This document shows, piece after piece, positions 1-6,307 of a stretch of 6,954 bases of DNA (position 1 is its first letter; every line of letters begins with the position of its first letter). Source of the DNA: an uncultured Terriglobus sp. (lineage in GTDB: Bacteria; Acidobacteriota; Terriglobia; Terriglobales; Acidobacteriaceae); the NCBI GenBank assembly GCA_937859825.1, contig CALMAP010000404.1:4082-11035 (forward strand), written 5' to 3'. Both the position numbers and the translations under genes were made by a program. Under the pieces are notes generated by a model, which was not told the origin of the DNA, ran no database searches, and saw only the letters and a program-made list of their open reading frames with translations.

Positions 1-111
1 CGCTGGGCACCCCGCCGCGCCTCCCCCTTGTTGCTTGTGTGCCCACGAAATGATCGTGTCTTGTTCTACGCACGAACGTCCGGCAATGGCCTCGTCTAAA
101 CTCAAAACTCG
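1..111. other. Unassigned region upstream of rsmE
   Basis: No gene is recognisable here. Two + strand frames are open from the window edge. One ends at TAA 97-99. The other ends at TGA 113-115, overlapping the rsmE ATG as ATGA. The residues they encode (Cys/Pro-rich at first) resemble no family I know, so either could be the tail of an upstream gene or chance. I see no convincing -35/-10 pair and no Shine-Dalgarno sequence just before position 112. Confidence 0.3.
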
Positions 112-834
112 ATGACACGACGCCGCTGGATTGCAGACACCTGGAATGAAGAGCGCACCACCGCCGCACTGCTTGGCGATCAGGCAAGGCACCTTGCGCG
201 TGTTCTGCGGGCAGAGCGGGGTCAGACTTTCGATATGGTCGCAGGTGGCTTTCTGCATCGTGCTGAGGTCGACTCCGTTCGCGAGGATGAAGTCACGTTC
301 GTTCTGCATGAAGAGCAGAAAGCCGACACGGCATTGCCCGTGCATCTGCTGCTGGCGGTTTACAAATTCGACCACCTGGAGTGGGGTATAGAAAAAGCGA
401 CCGAACTCGGCGTAGCGGAGATCTCACCCGTATTGGCACGCCGCACGGACAAGCATCTTGCCCTGGCCGCCGCGAAGCGTGTGGAGCGATGGCGTCGCAT
501 CGCGCATGAGTCAGCGCAGCAGTCACGGCGCACGGACGTACCGCTCATTCATGAACCAGCGAAGCTTCCTGCAGCCCTTGCGAGTGCGCAGGCTGGGACG
601 CGTCTGCTGCTTGCTGAGACAGAACAGGAGAACACCCTTGCAGCCGCGCTCAAGAGCCACGCGGCAGGCAGCAATCTGGCGCTCGCCATTGGGCCAGAGG
701 GTGGCTGGGCACCAGACGAAATGAACCAGTTCCGTGACGCAGGCTGGGCGCAGGTAACACTCGGCCCACGCATCCTGCGCGCGGAGACGGCAGCAATCGC
801 GGCGCTTGCCATTGCTTCCGCGTTATTGTTCTAA
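112..834 (+). CDS. rsmE: 16S rRNA (uracil-1498-N3)-methyltransferase RsmE
   Basis: This SPOUT-class enzyme uses S-adenosylmethionine to methylate N3 of U1498 in helix 44 of 16S rRNA on the assembled 30S subunit. The 240 residues match the family's usual length of about 240-250. The N-terminal PUA-like RNA-binding part carries HLARVLR at residues 27-33. The trefoil-knot catalytic part shows EKATELGV (94-101), the Arg-rich ERWRRIAHESAQQSRR stretch (125-140), the cofactor-loop motif IGPEGG (193-198) and the C-terminal LGPRILRAETA (217-227). The ATG at 112 is preceded in frame by a stop at 97-99, so no longer start is possible. No clear Shine-Dalgarno sequence precedes it. In Firmicutes rsmE often lies downstream of dnaJ on the same strand; here it faces dnaJ from the opposite strand. 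Confidence 0.96.
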   Translation: MTRRRWIADTWNEERTTAALLGDQARHLARVLRAERGQTFDMVAGGFLHRAEVDSVREDEVTFVLHEEQKADTALPVHLLLAVYKFDHLEWGIEKATELGVAEISPVLARRTDKHLALAAAKRVERWRRIAHESAQQSRRTDVPLIHEPAKLPAALASAQAGTRLLLAETEQENTLAAALKSHAAGSNLALAIGPEGGWAPDEMNQFRDAGWAQVTLGPRILRAETAAIAALAIASALLF

Positions 835-835
835 G

Positions 836-853
836 GCAGACAAAGCGGTCTGC
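836..853 (+). other. Small hairpin between rsmE and the DoxX-like gene
   Basis: A perfect 6-bp inverted repeat, GCAGAC then AAAGCG loop then GTCTGC, begins one base after the rsmE stop codon. There is no T-tract after it, so it is not a standard intrinsic terminator. It could be a weak attenuator or an mRNA end-stabilising stem, or it could be chance. Confidence 0.3.
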
Positions 854-879
854 ATTCCGGCTGTAGAAAGAGAGCGTCG

Positions 880-1269
880 ATGACAGAAAGAGACAATCCC
901 TCCAAAGCGGCTTCCATCACTGGCTGGGTGCTGAGCGCCTTGCCTGCCGTGTTCCTCATCAGCGGTGGCGTGAACGCCTGGATCGCCTCACCTCAGGTGG
1001 TGGCCGGAACGGCGAAGCTCGGCTACTCGCCGAGCATCCTTCACGTGCTCGGCATCATTGAGATCGTGTGTGCCTTGTTGTTTCTGGTTCCACAAACTGC
1101 CGCACTCGGGGCGATTCTGCTCACCGCCTACTTCGGTGGGGCGGTCGCGAGTCACGCGCGTGTCGGCGATCCAATGTGGCCGGTGGCTGTGGTCTTTGGT
1201 GTCCTGATCTGGGTGGCGCTGCTGCTGCGTATGCCGCGCTTTCACGTCATCCGGCCCTCGCGCTACTAA
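880..1269 (+). CDS. DoxX-like small integral membrane protein
   Basis: A 129-residue hydrophobic protein resembling the DoxX-like (DoxX_2 / DUF-type) family. Its biochemical role is generally unknown; relatives are linked to respiratory or redox and thiol-stress functions. Four membrane helices can be read at about residues 13-35, 53-71, 73-91 and 100-117. They are joined by short loops, with the family-like pattern GIIEIVCALLFLVPQ (58-72) then LTAYFGGAVASHARVGDP (81-98). A polar N-terminus and a basic C-terminal tail (RMPRFHVIRPSRY) suggest a cytoplasmic C-terminus. The ATG at 880 follows a purine-rich GAAAGAGAG ribosome-binding region. It lies 45 bases after rsmE on the same strand, so co-transcription is plausible. 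The stop codon is part of the terminator stem. The fold assignment is fairly secure; any function would be a guess. Confidence 0.8.
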   Translation: MTERDNPSKAASITGWVLSALPAVFLISGGVNAWIASPQVVAGTAKLGYSPSILHVLGIIEIVCALLFLVPQTAALGAILLTAYFGGAVASHARVGDPMWPVAVVFGVLIWVALLLRMPRFHVIRPSRY

Positions 1270-1305
1270 GACAAAGGGCATGGCGTGAGCCATGCCCTTT
1301 GTCTT
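1268..1305. terminator. Probable bidirectional intrinsic terminator
   Basis: A perfect 17-bp inverted repeat: left arm AAGACAAAGGGCATGGC (1268-1284), loop GTGA (1285-1288), right arm 1289-1305. It lies between two convergent genes. Its outer stem is A-rich on the 5' side and T-rich on the 3' side (TTTGTCTT) when read from either strand, as expected of a shared terminator. A long uninterrupted T-run is missing. Read from the + strand the loop is GUGA, a GNRA-type tetraloop. The left arm includes the last two bases of the DoxX-like gene's TAA, and the repeat ends 12 bases before the dnaJ stop codon. Confidence 0.85.
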
Positions 1306-1317
1306 GAGTGCGAGTCA

Positions 1318-2457
1318 CTAGCTGAACATCTCACGCACGCGGTCCATCAGACCATGCGAGTGGGGAGTGTTCTCCTTTTCCATCGTCTCACCAAGCTGCT
1401 TCAGAAGATCCTTCTGCTGCTTCGTGAGCTTGGTCGGGGTCTGTACCCTGACTTCCACGATCAAGTCGCCCTTGCCGCTACTGTTCAGGTGCGGCACACC
1501 CTTGCTTTTCAGCTTGAAAGTCCTGCCACTCTGCGTGCCGTCCGGCACCTTCAGAACGGCAGGGCCGTCGAGCGTCGCGATCTCGAGTTCGGCGCCCAAC
1601 GCAGCCTGGGTGTAACTCACGGGCACGACGCAGTGCAGGTCGTCCCCATCGCGAGTAAAGACCTTGTGTGCATTTACGCTGAGCATCACGTACAGGTCAC
1701 CGGACGGCCCGTCGAACTTCCCTGCCTCGCCCTCGCCCTGGTAGCGGATGCGTGTACCATCCTCCACACCCGCTGGCACCTTCACATTGATGGTGTGCTC
1801 TTTCTGCACGCGCGATTCGCCGCGGCAGGTTGGACACGGATCGGTAACCTGCACACCCGTGCCGTCACACTTGGGACAGGTACGCGCGACGGAGAAGAAG
1901 CCCTGCTGGAAGCGTACCTGGCCGGCACCGCGGCATTGCGAACAGGTGGCTGGCGGTTTGCCGCTCGCCGTCCCGGACCCCTTGCAGTCGAGACAGGTCT
2001 CCAGACGCTTGACGGTGATCTCCTGCTCCTTGCCGAAGACCGACTCCTCGAATTCGAGGGACATGTCGTAGCGCAGATCACGGCCGCGCTGCTGCCGCGT
2101 CTGCTTGCGGCTGCCACCCATGTTGAACATCTCGCCGAAGATGTCGCCGAAGATGTCGCCGAGGTCCTGCGGATCGCCGCTGAAGCCGCCTGGGAATCCG
2201 GAGCCGCCACCCGAAGCCCCGCCCACACCGGCGTGACCGAAGCGGTCGTAGGCCGCACGCTTCTGAGGATCGCTGAGAACGGAGTAAGCCTCGGAGCATT
2301 CCTTGAATTTGTCTTCCGCAAAGGTGTCCCCAGGATTGCGGTCGGGGTGATATTGCATCGCCAGTTTGCGATACGCAGTTTTGAGTTCGCCGTCCGATGC
2401 CGTCTTCGTTACGGACAGCACCTCGTAGTAGTCCGCTTTAATCGTCGCTCCCGCCAA
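1318..2457 (-). CDS. dnaJ: Molecular chaperone DnaJ (Hsp40, type I)
   Basis: Cytoplasmic co-chaperone that delivers unfolded substrates to DnaK and stimulates its ATPase. At 379 residues it is the normal type I length. In order it has a J domain (about 8-73) with the HPD motif at 37-39, a Gly/Phe-rich linker (about 74-115) containing GDIFGDIFGEMF, and a zinc-binding region with four CxxC pairs (Cys155/158, 172/175, 194/197, 208/211). Two C-terminal substrate-binding domains follow, starting near VKVPAGVEDGTRIR (226-239). The fourth zinc repeat reads CPTCRGES, so its last Gly is Ser; all eight Cys are present. The start is TTG, chosen because it begins just before the J domain, has a strong AGGAG five bases upstream, and no suitable ATG is nearby. 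It is the last gene of the minus-strand cluster, 102 bases after grpE, and ends at the shared terminator. Confidence 0.97.
   Translation of the reverse strand: MAGATIKADYYEVLSVTKTASDGELKTAYRKLAMQYHPDRNPGDTFAEDKFKECSEAYSVLSDPQKRAAYDRFGHAGVGGASGGGSGFPGGFSGDPQDLGDIFGDIFGEMFNMGGSRKQTRQQRGRDLRYDMSLEFEESVFGKEQEITVKRLETCLDCKGSGTASGKPPATCSQCRGAGQVRFQQGFFSVARTCPKCDGTGVQVTDPCPTCRGESRVQKEHTINVKVPAGVEDGTRIRYQGEGEAGKFDGPSGDLYVMLSVNAHKVFTRDGDDLHCVVPVSYTQAALGAELEIATLDGPAVLKVPDGTQSGRTFKLKSKGVPHLNSSGKGDLIVEVRVQTPTKLTKQQKDLLKQLGETMEKENTPHSHGLMDRVREMFS
2132..2163 (-). repeat. 12-bp tandem repeat in the dnaJ Gly/Phe linker
   Basis: On the + strand TCGCCGAAGATG occurs twice back to back (2132-2143, 2144-2155), followed by a partial third copy starting TCGCCGA. 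On the coding strand it encodes the repeated F-G-D-I of the Gly/Phe linker. In-frame short repeats of this kind are common in DnaJ linkers, so functional rather than mobile origin is likely. Confidence 0.7.
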
Positions 2458-2460
2458 GTT

Positions 2461-2467
2461 CTCTCCT
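2461..2467 (-). promoter_or_regulatory. Ribosome-binding site of dnaJ
   Basis: On the minus strand AGGAGAG precedes the TTG start codon, with five bases between AGGAG and TTG. This strong Shine-Dalgarno match decides the non-ATG start of dnaJ. The rest of the 102-base grpE-dnaJ gap shows only a short GGCT/AGCC stem with a three-base loop, no T-run and no clear promoter. Confidence 0.8.
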
Positions 2468-2559
2468 GTTTGGCGGAGCAGAAACGCCGCTGCAGTTCAG
2501 GCTGTCAGCCCATCGTTTCCAGCTCCGCAATAAGGCTTCCGCAGATTTGTGTTTTGAAG

Positions 2560-3135
2560 CTATGCTTCGTGCTGCGATGTATTCCGGGCCACCTGCACCA
2601 ATGCGGGGCGCAGCAGCTTTTCCTTGATCTTGTAGCCGCGCCGCACTTCCTGCAGCACCGTGCCATCCGGATGTTCCATCGTGTCAACTTGCCCGAGCGC
2701 TTCGTGAAAGCGCGGATCGAACTGGGCGCCAACCGACTCAACCGGCGTTATGCCTAATGCGCGTACCGCGTCCTCCAGCTGCTTTGCAATCAGTTCCACA
2801 CCCGTGCGGAACTGCTCGGGACTTCCCTTTGCCCCCATAGCCAGGCCAAGATTGTCCAACACGGGCAAAAGGCCTTCCGCCGCGCTGCCCATGGCATAGT
2901 CACGGAACTCAACCCGCTCTTTCGCCTCACGCTTGCGTGCATTGTCGAACTCCGCCTGCAGCCGCGCCATTCGGTCCAGCAACTGGTCGCGCTCACGCTT
3001 CACCTGTTCATACTCAGCTTCTGTCACCGTGGAAGCGCCGCTATCACCCGCCGCCGAGGCCTGCTCATCCATCTCCGCCGCTCCCGCTACCTCTTCTCCG
3101 GTCACAGGTACGTCTGTGTCATTCACTCCGTTCAT
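2560..3135 (-). CDS. grpE: Nucleotide-exchange factor GrpE
   Basis: GrpE is a homodimer that releases ADP from DnaK and so resets the chaperone cycle; its long helices also act as a temperature sensor. The 191 residues comprise a disordered acidic N-terminus (about 1-37), a long charged coiled coil (about 38-90) and the C-terminal beta domain. Family landmarks are LLPVLDNL (89-96), GAQFDPRFHEAL (136-147) and the signature RRGYKIKEKLLRPALVQVA (165-183). The frame is open upstream to a start at 3234, but that would overlap the end of hrcA. I chose the ATG at 3133-3135 because GGAGAG lies just before it and because the added upstream residues look non-coding. It lies 73 bases after hrcA and 102 bases before dnaJ, with no dnaK between. 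Confidence 0.95.
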   Translation of the reverse strand: MNGVNDTDVPVTGEEVAGAAEMDEQASAAGDSGASTVTEAEYEQVKRERDQLLDRMARLQAEFDNARKREAKERVEFRDYAMGSAAEGLLPVLDNLGLAMGAKGSPEQFRTGVELIAKQLEDAVRALGITPVESVGAQFDPRFHEALGQVDTMEHPDGTVLQEVRRGYKIKEKLLRPALVQVARNTSQHEA

Positions 3136-3137
3136 CG

Positions 3138-3150
3138 CTCTCCACTTCCT
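3138..3150 (-). promoter_or_regulatory. Ribosome-binding region that fixes the grpE start
   Basis: On the minus strand the sequence AGGAAGTGGAGAG lies directly upstream of ATG 3135, with GGAG four bases from the start codon. It supports this start over in-frame starts further upstream. The remaining hrcA-grpE gap (to 3208) shows no convincing promoter or operator. Confidence 0.65.
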
Positions 3151-3208
3151 GTATCGATCCTGCAAAGTCACTGCATTACCCATCTGTTCCGTGCAACGAC
3201 ACTCACCA

Positions 3209-4312
3209 TCAAGCTGCACCCTGCGTCTCTGCAAACAGTTGGGCCACGTAATTCACCGCATTGATGGTGTTGGCGTAATCCATGCGCTGGGTCGCGATCA
3301 CTCCTACCGCACCATGGTGTGTGCCCTCGCTAAGAGCGGGAGCAGCGACCAGAACAAGCCCTTGCATCTCCGGTGCCATCGCTTCCATGTCGAACACCAC
3401 ACGTACGCCGCTTGCACCGACACCTATCTTTCGCTCTACACCAAGGTAAGCGTGCAGCAGCGCCATGACCCTTTCCTTGGCTTCCAGCGCTGCCAGCATC
3501 TCACGAAGCCGCTGACCGTCATATACGTTCCCGATCAGATTGCTGACGCCCTCCACAAAAACCACTTGCGCAGCTTCTGCCTGGTGCAGCATCGCCGCTT
3601 GCCACAACTCCTCGGCGGAGCGCCGCAACGCCTGATATTCATTGCGTTCCGTGTCGGCGCGGCACGCAATTTCGGCCCGAACTGCGTCCATCGTCCAGCC
3701 ACGAAAGTTTTCATTCAGGTAGCGCGCGGCAGCTTCCAACTGGTCTGAAGCAAGATCCTGCTCAAGGGCCAGCACTCGGTCGCGAACCACACCCGCGCGG
3801 GTTACCACCACGGCGAGCACCCGGCGCGTAGCCAACCGTTGAAAGTGGACATGCTCCAAGGAGTCATTCTCCTGTAGCGTCACCATCGCCACGCCCACTC
3901 CGCTGGACAGCACTGCGAGTACCTGTGAGGTGCGCTCGAGGAAGAGCTCCCGCCCGGAGACACCCTGCAACCTGTTCTGAATCTGAGAGCGGGACCGCTC
4001 CGGAAGCATTGCAGGTGTGAGACGATTGCCGCCCTGCAGCTGCTCCACATGCAGGCGAAACGCCTTTGCCGTGGGAACACGCCCGGCTGAGGTGTGCGGC
4101 TGCTCAAGGTAGCCTGCATCCACCAGTTCTGCCATCACGTTGCGAATAGTTGCGGAACTGAGACCGCTGCTGTTCGCAATGACCTGGGAAGCAACGGGTT
4201 CGCCGGTCTGAACGTACCACTCCACAATGGCGGAGAGAACGGCCTGCTGTCTCGCCATAAGCGGATGCAACGCCCGGTCCAACGATCCCGAGTTTCCCAC
4301 TGCAAAGTCCAT
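3209..4312 (-). CDS. hrcA: Heat-inducible transcription repressor HrcA
   Basis: Dimeric repressor of class I heat-shock genes. In studied bacteria it binds the CIRCE inverted repeat and needs the GroEL chaperonin for activity. Counting from ATG 4312 (367 residues), a winged helix-turn-helix spans about 19-90. It contains ARQQAVLSAIVEWYVQTGEPV, with SATIRNVMAELVDAGYLEQ as recognition helix region and the hallmark HTSAGRVPTAKAFRLHV wing. A GAF-like domain and dimerisation region follow, and near the C-terminus comes GAVGVIATQRMDYANTINAVNYVAQLF. The start is uncertain: GTG 4369 (386 residues), ATG 4312 and ATG 4258 (349 residues, closest to typical HrcA length) are all in frame, and none has a good Shine-Dalgarno sequence. 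It lies downstream of hemD and upstream of grpE on the same strand. No CIRCE-like pair is visible nearby. Confidence 0.94.
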   Translation of the reverse strand: MDFAVGNSGSLDRALHPLMARQQAVLSAIVEWYVQTGEPVASQVIANSSGLSSATIRNVMAELVDAGYLEQPHTSAGRVPTAKAFRLHVEQLQGGNRLTPAMLPERSRSQIQNRLQGVSGRELFLERTSQVLAVLSSGVGVAMVTLQENDSLEHVHFQRLATRRVLAVVVTRAGVVRDRVLALEQDLASDQLEAAARYLNENFRGWTMDAVRAEIACRADTERNEYQALRRSAEELWQAAMLHQAEAAQVVFVEGVSNLIGNVYDGQRLREMLAALEAKERVMALLHAYLGVERKIGVGASGVRVVFDMEAMAPEMQGLVLVAAPALSEGTHHGAVGVIATQRMDYANTINAVNYVAQLFAETQGAA

Positions 4313-4397
4313 CCCAGATAGAATACCGCTGTTTGCTTCCAGCCGCGTACAGATGTGATTACGCGACACTCAGGTTTGGATTCAACAGGCGGGTTCG

Positions 4398-5177
4398 CTA
4401 CCGTCTGTTTGGATGTGCCGCAAGATAGCGGGCAAGCTCACTTGCCAGCACTTCCACATTGGCCACGGATGCCTCCATCGAAGGAGCGTAGCCATGCTCC
4501 CGCAGGGTGGCAGACGTAATCGGTCCGATGGAGGCGAGCACTACGCTGCGGAGCAATTCGACACCCGCGGCATCGCACAGTTCCAGAAGATTTCGAACTG
4601 CGGACGAACTTGCCACGGTAACAGCAGAGACGCGCGGCATCTCTTTACGAAGTGCCTCCTGCGACGCTACGGGCACAACGGTGCGGTAGGCCGGAGCGAC
4701 AGTGACCTGTGCGCCCGCGGCTTCCAGTTGCTGCGGCAGAACATCACGCGCTAATTCAGCGCGAACCAGCAGCATACGGCTGCCACGCGCGAACGTCCGA
4801 AGCGAACGCACCAGTTCTTCCGCAACAGCCGAGCGAGGTTGCAGGTTAACCCTGAGCCCTGCGTCCCGAAGCGCGCGCGAGGTTGCTTCACCAATACTTG
4901 CAATGCGGCAGGGCACCTCCTCGATGCCAAGTTCCTCCCGCTGTTCTGCGAAGACCTGCACGGCGTTGGCGGACGTGAATAGGATCCAGTCCTGCTGATC
5001 CAGCCGCTCCATCTCTCCGTGCAGTTGAGCGTAGCCGTCCGCGGGCGGCTCCATGGCGATTGTAGGGATGCTCACCACCAGCAAGCCGCGTGCTGCCAGC
5101 GCGTCTCCCAGGGCAGACGCCTGGTGAACGGCCCGTGTTACCAGCACCCGATGAGGCGAGTACGCTTCAGCCGGCAA
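4398..5177 (-). CDS. hemD: Uroporphyrinogen-III synthase HemD
   Basis: Cyclises hydroxymethylbilane with inversion of ring D to give uroporphyrinogen III, the branch point to haem, sirohaem and cobalamin. It is cytoplasmic and monomeric. At 259 residues it has the usual two-lobed length. Sequences differ widely in this family, but the expected landmarks are present: the first strand RVLVTRA (10-16), WILFTSANAV (64-73), IASIGEATSRALRDAG (92-107), APAYRTV (161-167), TVASSSAVRNL (187-197) and LASIGPITSATLREHG (214-229). The proposed start is TTG, three bases after the hemC stop, which suggests translational coupling. A GTG at codon 11 would cut into the first beta strand. The partner gene hemC directly upstream makes the assignment firm. 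Confidence 0.94.
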   Translation of the reverse strand: MPAEAYSPHRVLVTRAVHQASALGDALAARGLLVVSIPTIAMEPPADGYAQLHGEMERLDQQDWILFTSANAVQVFAEQREELGIEEVPCRIASIGEATSRALRDAGLRVNLQPRSAVAEELVRSLRTFARGSRMLLVRAELARDVLPQQLEAAGAQVTVAPAYRTVVPVASQEALRKEMPRVSAVTVASSSAVRNLLELCDAAGVELLRSVVLASIGPITSATLREHGYAPSMEASVANVEVLASELARYLAAHPNRR

Positions 5178-5180
5178 CGT

Positions 5181-6278
5181 TCAGGCCTGCACTGCTTCAT
5201 CGAGAAGCGATTCCACATCTTCTCCCGCAAGCAGGGACACGGCACCACGCGCACTCAGGTCTGCGGCCACGCGGGAACCGAAGGCTTCGCTGGTTTCCCC
5301 GGGCAGTGCCCATGCCGTGGCGGTGATCATGTGCTCACCATCCGGGGCCGTGACAACGGCCTGCAGCGTAATGTCGCCGGAGTCCTGCCTTGAGCAGAGC
5401 GCTCCCACCGGCAGGGCACATCCCCCGCCCAGAGCGTGCAGTACCCACCGCTCGGACTCTGTTGCGAAACGCGCAGACACGTCGTCCAACGGTGCTACGG
5501 CCGCGATCACTTCAGATGCGCTGCGCGACACCTCAATCGCCAAGGCCCCCTGGCCTGGTGCGGGACAGAGGGTGTCGGGCTCGAAGCGCTCCCGGATCCA
5601 GTCCGCCTGTCCGGGCAGATGTTCCGGTACAGCGGTCTCGCCGTGGTCCTCGTCCGGATGAGTGACGCATTCAATGTGCGGCTCCCGGCCGAACTCCGGA
5701 TGCGCAGGATCAAGCTCCACAGAACGCAGCAAACTGCTGCCCAGACGGTCGAGACCGGCACAGGCAAGAACAAGTGCGTCGCACTGCCCCTCAGCCAGCT
5801 TGCGGATGCGGGTATCCACGTTGCCGCGAATCGCGATAAAGCGCAGGTCGGGCCGGTGCGCCAGCAACTGCGCGGTCCGCCGGGGCGATGTTGTCCCGAT
5901 TCGCGAGCCCTCGGGAAGAGTATGCAGTTGCAGCCACTCCGGGCAAAGCAGCGCATCACGTGGGTCCGCGCGCTCGGGGATGGCTGCCAGCGTAAAGTGC
6001 GGGTCCACCTGCGTCGGAAGATCTTTGAGGGAGTGCACGGCAAGATCAATCGTGCCGGAGAGCAGCGCCTCTTCCATCTCTTTGATGAAGATGCCTTTGC
6101 CGTCCAGCTCCGGCGTGATTGGATTCGCAGCGGCAAACGCCTCGTTTTGCATGCGGTCGCCGATTGTCTTTACGAGCACGATCTCAGTGGTGTGCCCAAG
6201 TGAGCGCAGTCTTGCTGCAATGTGATTGCTTTGCCAGAGGGCAAGTTTGGAACCGCGGGAGCCGATGCGGAGATGCAT
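5181..6278 (-). CDS. hemC: Hydroxymethylbilane synthase (porphobilinogen deaminase) HemC
   Basis: Joins four porphobilinogen units into hydroxymethylbilane on a covalently bound dipyrromethane cofactor. Visible landmarks are the N-terminal RIGSRGSKLALWQ (4-16), GKGIFIKEMEEALL (60-73), DLAVHSLKDLP (78-88) with the catalytic Asp at 86, GTTSPRRTAQL (128-138), IRGNVDTRIRKL (150-161), PAPGQGALAIEV (239-250) and the cofactor-attachment loop GGGCALPVG (284-292) with Cys287. At 365 residues it is about 50 longer than the usual ~310. Most of the excess is a segment around residues 188-234, before PAPGQGA, rich in His, Asp and Glu. All core motifs are intact, so it should be active. The ATG start fits the first beta strand but has no clear Shine-Dalgarno sequence; it lies 29 bases after hemA. 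Confidence 0.97.
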   Translation of the reverse strand: MHLRIGSRGSKLALWQSNHIAARLRSLGHTTEIVLVKTIGDRMQNEAFAAANPITPELDGKGIFIKEMEEALLSGTIDLAVHSLKDLPTQVDPHFTLAAIPERADPRDALLCPEWLQLHTLPEGSRIGTTSPRRTAQLLAHRPDLRFIAIRGNVDTRIRKLAEGQCDALVLACAGLDRLGSSLLRSVELDPAHPEFGREPHIECVTHPDEDHGETAVPEHLPGQADWIRERFEPDTLCPAPGQGALAIEVSRSASEVIAAVAPLDDVSARFATESERWVLHALGGGCALPVGALCSRQDSGDITLQAVVTAPDGEHMITATAWALPGETSEAFGSRVAADLSARGAVSLLAGEDVESLLDEAVQA

Positions 6279-6307
6279 GCCGCAAGTTTACCGCTGTTGC
6301 TGGCGGT

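Noticed and set aside
1304..1320. GAGTGCGAGTCACTAG as a possible CIRCE half-site
   Set aside because: It lies at the 3' ends of two convergent genes, includes the dnaJ stop codon, and has no matching GCACTC arm nine bases away.
2132..2163. Tandem repeat as the edge of a CRISPR or mobile element
   Set aside because: The unit is only 12 bases, has no spacers, stays in frame and encodes the normal Gly/Phe linker of DnaJ.
1285..2757. A 490-codon open frame on the + strand antisense to dnaJ
   Set aside because: It covers the unmistakable dnaJ gene and part of grpE, begins inside the terminator loop and has no recognisable domain. Long antisense frames are expected opposite GC-rich genes with strong codon bias.
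3136..3234. N-terminal extension of grpE by 33 residues
   Set aside because: The extra residues overlap the end of hrcA and look unlike the acidic N-terminus of GrpE. The start at 3135 has a good ribosome-binding site.
2933..3748. A 271-codon + strand open frame across grpE and hrcA
   Set aside because: It is antisense to two well-supported genes, its sequence is low in complexity and unlike any family, and it crosses the grpE-hrcA gap for no biological reason.
5436..6203. A 255-codon + strand open frame opposite hemC
   Set aside because: It lies wholly within hemC, which has all its catalytic motifs on the minus strand. It shows no protein-like features and is best explained as a codon-bias shadow.
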